DNA of 64,000 nt from Actinomadura montaniterrae (GTDB lineage Bacteria > Actinomycetota > Actinomycetes > Streptosporangiales > Streptosporangiaceae), in contig NZ_WBMR01000017.1 in the NCBI RefSeq assembly GCF_008923365.1, positions 1 to 64,000 on the forward strand, given 5' to 3'. Below are positions 45,864-55,291 of this stretch, one piece after another. The translations under genes were made by a program, and so were the position numbers. The number at the start of each line of letters is the position of its first letter. Within the stretch, counting starts at the first letter, position 1. The notes below the pieces were generated by a model. That model was not told where the DNA came from. It worked only from the letters and a program-made list of their open reading frames with translations, and made no database searches.

Positions 45864-47330
45864 ATGAGCCCGGACGATGTATGGGAATGGTTCTGCAATA
45901 AACTGCTGACGTGGGCGCTGTCCAGCCTCCTGACACTCCTCACCTGGTGGCTCACCAGTAACGCGTACGGAGTGCCGCTGACAGGTGAGAAGGGCGGTGT
46001 GCTCTACGATCTTCGTGCGCATATCAACTGGCTCACCGCGGTGATGGTCTTCGCCGGGTTCCTCTTCGCGGCTTGCAAGACGGCGATGCAACGCGATGGT
46101 CAGCCTCTCCGGGAAATATTCTCGCAGCTCCTCTCTTTGGTCGTGATCTCGTGCAGTGTGGTCGCCATCGCAAATCTGGCATTCATCCTCATGGACAGAT
46201 ATTCAAACTGGGTCATCACGGACCTGGCGCCGGAACAGAAAGACTGGAGCAAGTACTGGAATGCCAGATCATATGATTCCCTCAAGGGCGATGAGGCCGG
46301 ACCGAGCTTTCTCGTCGCCGTCTTCGCCTTTGCTGCGCTCGTGTCCTCAGTGATTCAATTTATCCTGATGCTGTTTCGGGCCGGCGTCCTGCTGGCCATC
46401 GTCGGAGTTCTTCCGCCGGTCGCGGCAGCAAGGTTCACCTTGCATGGGAACGCCGCATATAAAAGTTTCCTCCGTTTGGGGGTATCGCTCTGGTTGTTCG
46501 AGGGCATCTCCGCGACGATCTACGCTGCAGCATTGGATCTGATGGCATCCCCATACGAAGCCGATCGCCTTACAGGTCTGGCTCTCGTGGGCGGTGCGGT
46601 GTTCGCTCTGCCTGCGTCCATGCGCGCGGTGGTCCCCGCAGTCAAGGAAGACAATGCATCCTTCGGCCTACGTCAGGTCGGCCACTTCGCCGCCGGCGGT
46701 ACAGCTGTGACTCTCAGTCAGGGAGCCGGAATTTGGACCAGATGGACGGGCATCGGTACCGGGCCGAACGGTGGTGGTGGCAGCGCCTTTGCGAGGTCGT
46801 CGTGGTGGCGCCTCCGTTCGAGCGCTGATAGTTTCAGCGTCTTTGAGTGGCTGTCGTGGCGGATCCGCGATCCGAACAACTTCCGCCGTGGCAACGGCGC
46901 CGGCCCCCAGGGCGCGACTGGCCCCGGTCCTACCGGCCCCGGCCCCGGCCCCGGCCCCGGCAGCCAGCCCACCACCGGCCCAGGCCTCACCGGGCCCGGT
47001 ACCGGCATCCAGCCCACCGCCAGACCGGGCCCCAGTGGCTCAGGCATCCAGCCCACCGCCAGGCGAAGCGCCGCCGGGGACACGAATAACCCCTTGGATT
47101 TCGAGGAAGAGTTCGTTCCCATTGTTGAGCCCTATCGGGTTCCCGATCCGGACTTTCGCATTCTTGAAGAGGGGGCGCGCATAGAGTGGGACAGCATCGA
47201 GTGGGATAACGGGCCGAGCGGCAGTGGCGGGAACGGCAGCGCCAGTGGAAGCGACGGGCCGAGCGGCAGTGGCGGGAGCAGTGGCCCAAGTGGCAGCAAC
47301 GGCAGCGGTGGCCCGACAGGCAGCCGGTAA
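45864..47330 (+). CDS. VirB6/TrbL-like channel protein with Gly/Pro/Ser-rich tail (copy 2)
   Basis: Its first 300 residues match the preceding gene (LLTWALSSLLTLLTWWLTS, LPPVAAARF, GGAVFALPASMRAVVPAV). It adds about 190 residues: a Pro/Gly/Thr-rich stretch (PGPGPGPGSQPTTGPG), then an acidic segment and GPSGSGG repeats at the end. The ATG at 45864 (after TTGCTCAAG) is preferred over the TTG at 45855. The tail may reach into the cell wall or bind a partner. The repetitive tail is coded by direct repeats, so its length may vary. Confidence 0.88.
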   Translation: MSPDDVWEWFCNKLLTWALSSLLTLLTWWLTSNAYGVPLTGEKGGVLYDLRAHINWLTAVMVFAGFLFAACKTAMQRDGQPLREIFSQLLSLVVISCSVVAIANLAFILMDRYSNWVITDLAPEQKDWSKYWNARSYDSLKGDEAGPSFLVAVFAFAALVSSVIQFILMLFRAGVLLAIVGVLPPVAAARFTLHGNAAYKSFLRLGVSLWLFEGISATIYAAALDLMASPYEADRLTGLALVGGAVFALPASMRAVVPAVKEDNASFGLRQVGHFAAGGTAVTLSQGAGIWTRWTGIGTGPNGGGGSAFARSSWWRLRSSADSFSVFEWLSWRIRDPNNFRRGNGAGPQGATGPGPTGPGPGPGPGSQPTTGPGLTGPGTGIQPTARPGPSGSGIQPTARRSAAGDTNNPLDFEEEFVPIVEPYRVPDPDFRILEEGARIEWDSIEWDNGPSGSGGNGSASGSDGPSGSGGSSGPSGSNGSGGPTGSR

Positions 47331-47354
47331 GCTCAAGAAATGAGGTGGACAGGA

Positions 47355-48419
47355 ATGGTTTTCAATCACCCTGAAGCGTTTTCGGTGCCTGACCGGAATC
47401 AGGACGTCCCGAGACGCAGGCCTGTCCGGCTCGCCGCTTTCTTTGCACTGAGTGCCTTGCTGGCAGGGATCGGTCTCGTTGTTTTTGTTCAATTCACCTC
47501 GGTCAGCTCACATCTCACAAGCCGAGGAGGAATGTTTGCCACTCCGACCATTCAGATGGCAGAACTATCGGCGGCGGCCAGTCTGAGAAAGAAGGAGTGC
47601 GACCGAACGGGCAACTGGAAGAATATAGAAGACGCCATGTGGACCGTTAACAATGGCGAAGATGGGGGATGTTTTCAGTTCGACGCAAAACGCGGTCGAA
47701 TAAGAGTGTGTGACGAGCATCCGGACAGCCATGTCGTGCGCGGCACGGTCGGCCTTGTCGATTTGAATCACCCCCAGGGCAGAGTCGTGGCCGAAGTACA
47801 CAGGGGCGGGAAGGGTCATTGCCGCGAGTCTAGTATTCCAAAATACAACAAGAGTAACGTATACAGGTTCAAGGTTTGTCTGGCCCGAAGCTACGATGAT
47901 CCAGTCGGATATTGCAACATGAGTGACAGTAAGATGTGGCCAAGAGTGGAAAGGCATGGAGACTATTGTCAGGTTGTATGGGAAAGGGATGGCGCCGACG
48001 CCGCCGTCGATTGCGTGGGGGGACTGGAGGAATTCTGTGGCTCCTTTGTCGATAACCCGCTCAACAAGGATAGGGAAAGATTGTGTGGAGATCGACCGGA
48101 AGCCATAACGCCACCCAAGCCGAGAAATGAAAAGCCGAATATTAATGCCCGACCTGATCTCAGTTTGCCGCGGGGTCATGCGAAGGGTGTCGGGAAGGTT
48201 ACCGAACCCTTGCGGCCGGTGCTTCGCTGGTTGGTCTGGACAGCGGCGGGCGGATGCGTGTTCGGCATCATCATCTTCGGCGGTAAATTGGGGTTGCGAC
48301 ACCACCGAGGTGAAGTCGACTCATATGCCGGCGAATTCGGCTGGCTAATGCTCGCATGCGTCATGGCTGGTTCAGGATTCGCCATTGCCTTCGTTGCTAT
48401 TATTGTCGACCCGTTTTGA
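47355..48419 (+). CDS. Single-pass ectodomain protein fused to a VirB2-like two-helix module
   Basis: ATG 47355 is chosen because its ribosome context (ATGAGGTGGACAGGA) is the same as that of the next gene. One N-terminal helix (LAAFFALSALLAGIGLVVFV), a cysteine-containing extracellular domain (about 55-265: NWKNIEDAMWTVNNGEDGG, GLVDLNHPQGRVVAEVHRG, KVCLARSYDD) and a C-terminal pair of helices (LRWLVWTAAGGCVFGIIIFGG, WLMLACVMAGSGFAIAFVAI) with the same KLGLRHHRGE loop as the pilin at 44275. GC is lower than in neighbours. Confidence 0.8.
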   Translation: MVFNHPEAFSVPDRNQDVPRRRPVRLAAFFALSALLAGIGLVVFVQFTSVSSHLTSRGGMFATPTIQMAELSAAASLRKKECDRTGNWKNIEDAMWTVNNGEDGGCFQFDAKRGRIRVCDEHPDSHVVRGTVGLVDLNHPQGRVVAEVHRGGKGHCRESSIPKYNKSNVYRFKVCLARSYDDPVGYCNMSDSKMWPRVERHGDYCQVVWERDGADAAVDCVGGLEEFCGSFVDNPLNKDRERLCGDRPEAITPPKPRNEKPNINARPDLSLPRGHAKGVGKVTEPLRPVLRWLVWTAAGGCVFGIIIFGGKLGLRHHRGEVDSYAGEFGWLMLACVMAGSGFAIAFVAIIVDPF

Positions 48420-48552
48420 CGTTGGAGGCAACTCTTGAAGCCCCTCATGGTGCTTCTCTCCACGAACGGCCGCCTGCATGGCAGTGTCGCCGAATGGCGG
48501 AGAATGGCAGCCTAGGTGGCTGCCAGTAGATCTAAGAATGAGGTGAACCGGA

Positions 48553-50031
48553 ATGGCCTCTGATCGTGAGCCCACATATGGGAACTGGCGTAAGCCCGTC
48601 TCTCCGGGGATCGGGCGACTGGGACTGGCCGGCACCCTGATGCTCATGGCCGGGCTGGTCGTCATCACCATGATCGCCATGGTGTCGCCGAAGGCCAGCG
48701 CGCTCGGCATCGTGGTGCTGGCGGTGGTCATGCTTCCGCTGGTCATTCAGGACGCGCAAGGGCGGACGGCCCTCCAGTCGCTCACGGCCCGGTTCAACTG
48801 GTGGTGGGGGCGCTCTCACGGCTGGCATCTTTACCGGTCGGGGCCGCTGAGCGTCACCTCTCGCGGCTCATGCCGCCTTCCCGGGCTGTTGGCTCGGTCT
48901 CGGCTAGTCGAAGGCCGTGACTCCTACGGGCGCCCCTTTGCCCTGGTCGTGATTCCCTCGACCAGGCATTACACGGCGGTTTTCGAGTGCAACGCCGAAG
49001 GGGCGGCACTCGTGGATCAGGACCAGGTGGACGCATGGGTGGCCCACTGGGGGCAGTGGCTGGCCTCGCTGAGCTACGAGCCGGGTCTGGTCGCCGCGAG
49101 CGTGACCATCGAGACGGCTCCCGACACCGGCAGCCGCCTCAAGGAGGAGGTCTACGCCAACCTTGATCCGAATGCTCCGGAGTTGGCCCGGGCCGCCCTC
49201 GAGGAGATCGTCTGGAACTACCCCGTGGGTAGCGCACGGGTCTCCACGCGTATTGCGGTCACCTACGCGGCCCTGCCCCAGCCGGGAGGCAAACGCCGCG
49301 ACCAGGAAAGCATGGTGCGGGAGATCGGGATGCGGATCCCGGGGTTGATCTCGGGTCTGGAGATGACCGGTGCCGGCGCCGCTCGCCCGATGACCGCGGA
49401 CCAACTCGCCCGCGCCGTGCGGATCGCCTATGACCCGACCGCGCAGCCGAACATGGAAACCAGTGAGGACCAGGAAGTGCGTTGGGAGGACGCAGGGCCG
49501 GTCGCAGCGCAGGAATCATGGGATCACTACGTTCACGACAGTGGCCATTCCATCACCTGGGGGATGTCCGAGGCTCCTCGCGGTGAGGTGTTGTCCAATG
49601 TGATGACCGGATTGGTGGCCCCCCATCACGATATCGACCGCAAGCGTGTGACCTTCCTCTTCCGGCCGCACGACCCGGCCTCCGCAGCTCGGATCGTGGA
49701 GCGGGATCGCAGGGACTCGCGCTTCCGCCTCGACGGCAATGCCAGCGCCGCCCGGAACGAGATCGACGTCATGAAGAGCGACCAGTCGGCCATCGAGGAG
49801 GCCAGGGGCGCGGGCGTCACCCGGTTCACCATTCTCGTCACCGCAACCGTGCATTCGGCCGATCAGCTTCCGGTCGCGGCAGCCGCTGTCGACACGCTCG
49901 CGGCCCCCGCTCGGCTGCGTTTGCGTCGGATGTACGGCGCGCAGGCGTCATCGTTCGCGGCGGCCCTGCCGCTGGGCATCGTCCTCCCCGACCATATTCA
50001 AATTCCTGCGCTAGTAAGGGAGTCTTTGTGA
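48553..50031 (+). CDS. SCO6880-like conjugation/secretion membrane protein
   Basis: Two membrane helices near residues 25-65 are followed by a long cytosolic part (about 400 residues, LALVVIPSTRHYTAVFECNAEG, GQWLASLSYEPGLVAASVTIET). Proteins of this type (SCO6880-like) sit before VirB4 ATPases in actinomycetes and carry the N-terminal half of a split VirB4. The stop overlaps the VirB4 start (GTGA at 50028-50031). Confidence 0.85.
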   Translation: MASDREPTYGNWRKPVSPGIGRLGLAGTLMLMAGLVVITMIAMVSPKASALGIVVLAVVMLPLVIQDAQGRTALQSLTARFNWWWGRSHGWHLYRSGPLSVTSRGSCRLPGLLARSRLVEGRDSYGRPFALVVIPSTRHYTAVFECNAEGAALVDQDQVDAWVAHWGQWLASLSYEPGLVAASVTIETAPDTGSRLKEEVYANLDPNAPELARAALEEIVWNYPVGSARVSTRIAVTYAALPQPGGKRRDQESMVREIGMRIPGLISGLEMTGAGAARPMTADQLARAVRIAYDPTAQPNMETSEDQEVRWEDAGPVAAQESWDHYVHDSGHSITWGMSEAPRGEVLSNVMTGLVAPHHDIDRKRVTFLFRPHDPASAARIVERDRRDSRFRLDGNASAARNEIDVMKSDQSAIEEARGAGVTRFTILVTATVHSADQLPVAAAAVDTLAAPARLRLRRMYGAQASSFAAALPLGIVLPDHIQIPALVRESL

Positions 50032-51593
50032 GCAGTTCGCTGGAATCACTTTTTAGTGACACCGCCGAAGAGCGGCACGCCGAACATGCCGATGATGCGA
50101 AGAGGAAGAGCAAGAAGGAAAAGGCCGGCAAGCCCGAACCCAAACCCGGGGTCAGAGGGTTCAGTCGCCGTGGCGGGGGCCGGGTATCGCACGTGGAGAC
50201 GCCTTCGGAGTGGCGTGGGACCACCGTCCAGGTGTGCGGGCTGTGGCCGTTCGGAGCCGGTTCCGGGACACCTATGGTGGGCGTCCCACTGGGACGTGAA
50301 CTGACCACCGGTGCCACGCTCTGCTGCGATCCGATCTCGTGGTTCCAGCGCGCGAACTTGATTCATAATCCGTCGGCCCTGCTGCTGGGCAAGCCGGGAC
50401 TGGGCAAGTCGACCCTCATTCGCCGGATGGTGGTGGGGTTGGTGGGGCAGGGAGTTTTCCCGATGGTGCTCGGTGACCTCAAGCCCGACTACGTCGATCT
50501 GATCCGGGCGATGGGCGGGCAGATCATCAAGCTCGGCCGCGGGCTCGGATCGCTGAACGTGCTCGACCCTGGCGCGACGACCGCCGCGGCGGCCAGGCTG
50601 CCGGAGGAGGCGCGGACCAAGTTGATCGCCGACGCGCACGGCCGCCGGCTCAATATCATGGCCGCGCTGCTCACGATCCTGCGTGGGGGCCCGATCGCCG
50701 ACACCGAGCGCACCGTTCTCAATGCGGCCCTGCGAGTGCTGGACGAACGTCATCGTGGTGTGCCGGTCCTGCCCGATCTCATCAGAGTGATCGATGAGGG
50801 GCCGGAGCGGCTCCGCGCGGTGACCCTGGCCCGCGGGGACGAAGCACGGTACCGTGCGGCCGTCGATCCGCTGCACGCCTCGTTGCTCGGGGCTTTGGAC
50901 GGTCCGATGGGTGAGACGTTCGCGCGCCAGACCACCACCGCGATCGACTTGGACAACCCGGGCGGTGTCTGCATCGATATCAGTGGCATCGACGACGCCG
51001 ACGCCGAACTTCAGGCCGCCGTCCTGCTGGCGTGCTGGTCGGACGGTTTCGGCGCGATCGAGGCCGCGCACGCGCTGGCCGACGAGGGTTTGGCGCCGCA
51101 GCGGCACTTCTTCGTCGTCCTCGACGAGTTGTGGCGGGTCCTGCGGTCCGGGCGCGGCCTGGTCGACCGAGTCGACGCCCTCACCCGCCTCAACCGGCAG
51201 CGCGGGACCGGCCAAGTGATGATCACGCACACCATGGCCGACCTGATGTCGTTGAGCGACCACGCCGACCAGCTCAAGGCCAAGGGCTTCGCCGAACGCG
51301 CCGGCATGGTGATATGCGGCGGCCTGCCTCAGGCGGAGATGTCCATGGTGAACCAGGTGGTGCGCCTGTCATCCTCCGAACAGAGCATGATCGTCGACTG
51401 GTCGACACCGCCTTCCTGGAACCCCGATCTCAAGGAGGACAGCGAACCTCCGGGACGCGGCAGGTTTCTCGTCAAGGTGGGCGGCCGCCCTGGCATCCCG
51501 TTCAGAGTAGAGCTCACCTCCGTCGAACGAGACGTCAACGACACCAACAAGCGTTGGATCAACTCGCCCACGAGATCTGTTCGGAGGGCTTAG
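50028..51593 (+). CDS. VirB4-like ATPase
   Basis: The 521-residue protein has a Walker A (LLLGKPGLGKSTLIRRM), a second motif (GDLKPDYVDLI), a Walker B (RHFFVVLDELWRVLRSG) and a C-terminal QGTGQVMITHTMADL segment, the ATPase half of VirB4/TraC. The N-terminal half is supplied by the preceding SCO6880-like gene. GTG start at 50028 overlaps that stop. It is the energy source of the channel. It ends against a convergent lipoprotein gene (4-bp overlap). Confidence 0.93.
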   Translation: MSSSLESLFSDTAEERHAEHADDAKRKSKKEKAGKPEPKPGVRGFSRRGGGRVSHVETPSEWRGTTVQVCGLWPFGAGSGTPMVGVPLGRELTTGATLCCDPISWFQRANLIHNPSALLLGKPGLGKSTLIRRMVVGLVGQGVFPMVLGDLKPDYVDLIRAMGGQIIKLGRGLGSLNVLDPGATTAAAARLPEEARTKLIADAHGRRLNIMAALLTILRGGPIADTERTVLNAALRVLDERHRGVPVLPDLIRVIDEGPERLRAVTLARGDEARYRAAVDPLHASLLGALDGPMGETFARQTTTAIDLDNPGGVCIDISGIDDADAELQAAVLLACWSDGFGAIEAAHALADEGLAPQRHFFVVLDELWRVLRSGRGLVDRVDALTRLNRQRGTGQVMITHTMADLMSLSDHADQLKAKGFAERAGMVICGGLPQAEMSMVNQVVRLSSSEQSMIVDWSTPPSWNPDLKEDSEPPGRGRFLVKVGGRPGIPFRVELTSVERDVNDTNKRWINSPTRSVRRA

Positions 51594-52204
51594 TTGCCGT
51601 TGACGACGATGACATCGGAGATACGCCAGGGGGCATGTCGGGACGACTTGCCAAGCCTCATATAGACCACGTAGCTCGCAGTCGGTCCACGCCAATTATC
51701 TCGGCCAGTAGGGGTCGTAGCCAACTTCCACTGCCGAAAAGCGCCGGTAGGTCCATCGGTCGGGGCCCCGGCCTCCCGCCGAAGTGGCTCCAGCCGCACA
51801 GCGATGTAGGCTCGGTGGTGGCGCCACTCATCAGGGATAAATTGTGTGGGCTCTGCCTCGATCTTGGCTCGAAATTCGGGCGTAAGGTAGCGTGCAGCCC
51901 GCAGTTTTGCGTCTCGTAACCCCGTATCGGCAATGCTGTCAGCGGTGTACATGATGGTCAACACTTCCCTCGAAAGTGCTGTCGCTTCTTGTTCGTGAAT
52001 GCGGTCAGGGGTTGGCAAATCATCCGGTAGACCCGAACGCTGCGATGGCGAACCCTGGATCACAGGAATACTGTGCGCCGCCCCAGGAATGGGGGGCGGC
52101 TGTTCATTCTGTGCTTGTTCACCGATGCCACAGCCGGCCACTAGTGCAGTGACCGGAACGACAAAGCAGATAATACCGAGTCTGCCGACCGCTCCACTTA
52201 CCAC
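51590..52204 (-). CDS. NTF2-like lipoprotein (VirB8/TrbF-like role possible)
   Basis: Lipobox VTALVAGC, a linker, then an NTF2-like domain (VLTIMYTADSIADTGLRDAKL, YLTPEFRAKIEAEP, YVVYMRLGKSSRHAPWRISDVIVV). VirB8-type assembly proteins have this fold, so it may fill that role, although the family assignment is an inference. GTG start at 52204 behind GGCGGAGG overlaps the end of the VirB1-like gene by 7 bp: the two form a short minus-strand operon. Confidence 0.75.
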   Translation of the reverse strand: MVSGAVGRLGIICFVVPVTALVAGCGIGEQAQNEQPPPIPGAAHSIPVIQGSPSQRSGLPDDLPTPDRIHEQEATALSREVLTIMYTADSIADTGLRDAKLRAARYLTPEFRAKIEAEPTQFIPDEWRHHRAYIAVRLEPLRREAGAPTDGPTGAFRQWKLATTPTGRDNWRGPTASYVVYMRLGKSSRHAPWRISDVIVVNGN

Positions 52205-53505
52205 GTCGCACCTCCGCCGGATTCCTCGCTTACAGGAGCCATTGCACGGATCACCTTCGAAGGCTCGTTTTTCGTACCCGGGGGCGGCGTGACTCGAAGA
52301 GCTCCCAGATAACCTGTCCTGCCGTCAAACTTGCTGAACCTGATGAAGTCACCGCTTCTCGTAGCCTCGACCATCCACCGCACGCCGCTAACCTTGCCGT
52401 AATAGATGCCCATATGTGTGGGCGCAGGGCCATGAAAGAAGACCAGATCGCCTGGGGCCTCTTCACCACGAGGAACTCGGATCCCCATGTTGCTTCTCCA
52501 CATCGCCTGCGATGTACGAGGCATCGAGATCTTCCCCTCGGACGCCTGGTAAACGGCGTATTGGGCAAGGCTCGAACAGTCGAATCCTACAACTCTTCTC
52601 GCGTCATACCCCGACGGTGAGCAGCAGATGCCGTGGTAGGGACCAGTTACTCTTCCGCCACCCCACGAATAGGGCGTGCTCTCGTCGTTCTGCTGCGGCG
52701 GCTTCGGTGTGCCTGTTTCCTTTTTCGCCCAGAATGCAGCCGCATCGGCAATGCGTTGACCAAAGGTTCCAGATCCAAGTCCAGTTCCCGGCGAGCAGGC
52801 GCTTGCACCTACAGAGTTGGCCGCTGAAAGTGTATGATTTTTGTCATAAATATTTGCTTGCGCCACCACAAGTTGGACATATGCGTCCTGCTTCGACGGA
52901 TCGTAGGGAGCGCTGGCGCCGTGATTGTAAGCGAAGATCGTCCTTCTCAACTCGTCGTCCGTGAAATCCCTATCTAGAGCGCCGTAGGAGGGAATCTGGG
53001 TTCTCAACATCTTGGCCGCGCTATAAATGGCGTCGGCTGCGTCGTACCGGTCGGCGCCGTGACCGTCGGCGTCGTCCTTGTACTGGTTGAAGGTTCCCAA
53101 TTTGAATTGCATCGGCCCCGCGGCCCCCGCCTCGTTCGGCCCATCTTCACGGGACGCGCCGATGGTTCCGTGCTTCGTCTCCACCCATCCGACCCCAGCG
53201 AGGATATTCCACGGAATCCTCCATTTTTCCCCCGCTTCGCGATACAATCTGTAATAATTCGAGGGAATGCCATTGGGTGCCGCCTTTGCGTTTGCCTGCG
53301 CTACCCCGGTCCCCGCTTGATGGTTAATCGGGGCACAAGCCTGCTGCATTCCAGAATTTCCGATTGGCAAGACCAGCAAGACGACTATGAACATAAACAA
53401 AAGACCTAGCAGGCCGATGGTGTTACATCCCACCACAAAGACGATCAATCTCATGCTGACAATGGCCATCCTCTTGCCCGTGAGCACTGGTCGTCTATTC
53501 GACAT
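52198..53505 (-). CDS. VirB1-like two-domain wall hydrolase: transglycosylase plus NlpC/P60
   Basis: Signal anchor (about 20-48), lytic transglycosylase domain (about 80-215: WRIPWNILAGVGWVETKHG with catalytic Glu, AAGPMQFKLGTF, IFAYNHGASAPY) and NlpC/P60 peptidase (about 270-420: FDCSSLAQYAVYQ with Cys, PGDLVFFHG, THMGIYYG with His). This locally opens peptidoglycan for the secretion channel, as VirB1/Tra proteins do. ATG 53505. Confidence 0.93.
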   Translation of the reverse strand: MSNRRPVLTGKRMAIVSMRLIVFVVGCNTIGLLGLLFMFIVVLLVLPIGNSGMQQACAPINHQAGTGVAQANAKAAPNGIPSNYYRLYREAGEKWRIPWNILAGVGWVETKHGTIGASREDGPNEAGAAGPMQFKLGTFNQYKDDADGHGADRYDAADAIYSAAKMLRTQIPSYGALDRDFTDDELRRTIFAYNHGASAPYDPSKQDAYVQLVVAQANIYDKNHTLSAANSVGASACSPGTGLGSGTFGQRIADAAAFWAKKETGTPKPPQQNDESTPYSWGGGRVTGPYHGICCSPSGYDARRVVGFDCSSLAQYAVYQASEGKISMPRTSQAMWRSNMGIRVPRGEEAPGDLVFFHGPAPTHMGIYYGKVSGVRWMVEATRSGDFIRFSKFDGRTGYLGALRVTPPPGTKNEPSKVIRAMAPVSEESGGGATW

Positions 53506-53674
53506 GTCAATCCACTCTTTGGAAACTGGGCTTCATTCGACCGACCCGCAAGGATCTTCGTCTTTCATCTGAAAGTCAAGGAATCGCAGCATCCAAGTTT
53601 TCTCGACGAAATTTATTTCCCGCAAATCGCGTGACAATGAACTGCATTGTTCATTTGTGCCGCTAAGCACTGTT

Positions 53675-54307
53675 TCAATTATGCCGTTCACTGGAGACTA
53701 TGCGTTCAAGATCCTTGACTAATTGTGAATAGGCGGACGGTAGCCTCACCTGCTCCGGGGGGACGCCTAGCCGCAATGCCTCCACCCACGGAAGCTGCCA
53801 TAGCCTCGGCACGCCTCCGGAGATCAACTGCACGAGATCGCTCAGTGGTTTCGGACGCTTTCCAGGTGCGTCCGCGATCACTACCAGTCCCAGCAGCCGG
53901 ACGTTCGGCAGAACGCCCGCGGCCCATTGGCGGGCGGCGGCCTGGATCGCACAGAGCCCGGACGCATGGCTGCGAGCGACGAGGAGCACGCTGGCCTGAC
54001 CAGGAAACGGTGGGGTCGGCCAGTACCGTCCGGCACTCATGCTTCGCGGGATGAGGGCGGCCAACGTGGACGTGCCGGCTCCCCCGTGGCATGAAGACAG
54101 CCAGACGCCGGGGCCTTGGCCGCTGTAGCCGGCCAGTCCCAGAGAGCTCGTCGGTGGCGGCGCCAGGTGCGCCGGCACAACCGCCTGGGCGCCGAACTCC
54201 CCACCCGGGGCGACCTGTGCTCGAGCGGAGTTCGCATCAGGAGCTGGCATGGCCGGCACAGCCTTCAGAGTGGATGGCCGCTGCAGCCCGCTGCCTGGCA
54301 ACGACAT
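53675..54307 (-). CDS. DUF6668-like protein with altered P-loop (copy 2)
   Basis: Core matches the protein at 35630 (CHGGAGTSTLAALIPRS, VLLVARSHASGLCAIQAA, LGLVVIADAPGKRPKPL, LWQLPWVEALRLGVPP). The P-loop Lys is Thr here too. ATG 54307 (MSLPGSGLQ) has AGGGG upstream, preferred over GTG 54322. The two copies bracket the secretion cluster and point in opposite directions, which suggests that the cluster grew or inverted between them. Confidence 0.8.
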   Translation of the reverse strand: MSLPGSGLQRPSTLKAVPAMPAPDANSARAQVAPGGEFGAQAVVPAHLAPPPTSSLGLAGYSGQGPGVWLSSCHGGAGTSTLAALIPRSMSAGRYWPTPPFPGQASVLLVARSHASGLCAIQAAARQWAAGVLPNVRLLGLVVIADAPGKRPKPLSDLVQLISGGVPRLWQLPWVEALRLGVPPEQVRLPSAYSQLVKDLERIVSSERHN

Positions 54308-54698
54308 TTGCACCCCTGACACCCCCCTCTACCGAACTACCAAGTACTCGGTCTCCATACTGACGACGCCGCAGTGCTCGTTCAGAACGGTCCACGGACC
54401 GCCTGTAGCGGCCGGCCCTGCGACCCGGCTCTGCGGTATCGACTGGAATCCAAGAGCCGGTAGTACGGATGGTTATCGATCGGCCTCCCGAGCAGCAGCT
54501 CCGTGTTATAGGACTGACCGTCCCTAGGTCGTCGTGATCGTCAAGCGCTGCGCCGCAAAATGGCTGCGGGTCGCATGGCCGCAACGCTTGCCGCCTCGCC
54601 GGTACGTGGTAACGATCCGCCTCGGGTATCCCGGCGGGCACCGGATAGGGGCGCGGTGGCAACAAGGGGCGTTCTGTTCCGAAGCCGAGAGGCCGAGC
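54308..54698. other. Intergenic region without assignable gene
   Basis: About 390 bp between the divergent DUF6668-like gene and the broken sigma factor. No gene seen. Confidence 0.35.
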
Positions 54699-55262
54699 AT
54701 GAGTGAGTCGAGTGGGGCGCACGGCGATGACACGTCCGTCATCGAGCGGTCGCCGCGGGAACCCGAGGCCTTCGCCGAAGTCTGCCGCCGGTACGCCACC
54801 GGACATCAAGCGATACGTGATGCGCCGGCTGGGTGCCGTTGCCGACGAGGACGTCGTGGCCGGGACGTTCCTGGCGACATTCCGTCAGCGGGACGGTACG
54901 ACCTGCCACGCGCCAACACGTGGCCGTGGTTGTACGGAATCGCCACCAACCTGATGGGACGGCATGTGCGCACGGAGGTGCAGCAACTGCGCGTCCTGGA
55001 GCGGATGGGCACCGACCCGGTCGTGGTCCCGTTCACCGAGCGAAGTAGCGAGCGGCTCAGCGCGGCGGCGTCACGTCGGGCGCCGGCTGGTGCGCTGATC
55101 GGACTTCCCGCTGGGGCACCACGACCCGCTGCTGCTCTTGGCCAGGGGTGACCTCAACTACAACAAAACCGCACAGGCCTTCAACGTGCGCGTGGGCACA
55201 GTGCGGTCCCGCATCAAACGCCCCCGCACCACGCTCCGAAAGCAACTCGGTGCGCCCCCTTC
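54699..55262 (+). pseudogene. ECF sigma factor, frameshifted
   Basis: Frames encode EAFAEVCRRYA, then IKRYVMRRLGAVADEDVVAGTFLATFRQR, then NTWPWLYGIATNLMGRHVR, then LLLLARGDLNYNKTAQAFNVRVG and TVRSRIKRPRTTLRKQLG. The order is sigma region 2, linker and region 4 of ECF sigma factors of the type encoded with CU044_5270 proteins. Frame changes near 54800, 54910 and 55080 break it. ATG 54699. Confidence 0.8.
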
Positions 55263-55291
55263 TGAGAACTTCGCCTGCGAGGGGCCCGTCC

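Noticed and set aside
46900..47330. Direct repeats considered as a CRISPR or mini-satellite array
   Set aside because: The repeats are in frame within a coding tail and encode PGPG and GPSGSGG, with no spacers of fixed length.
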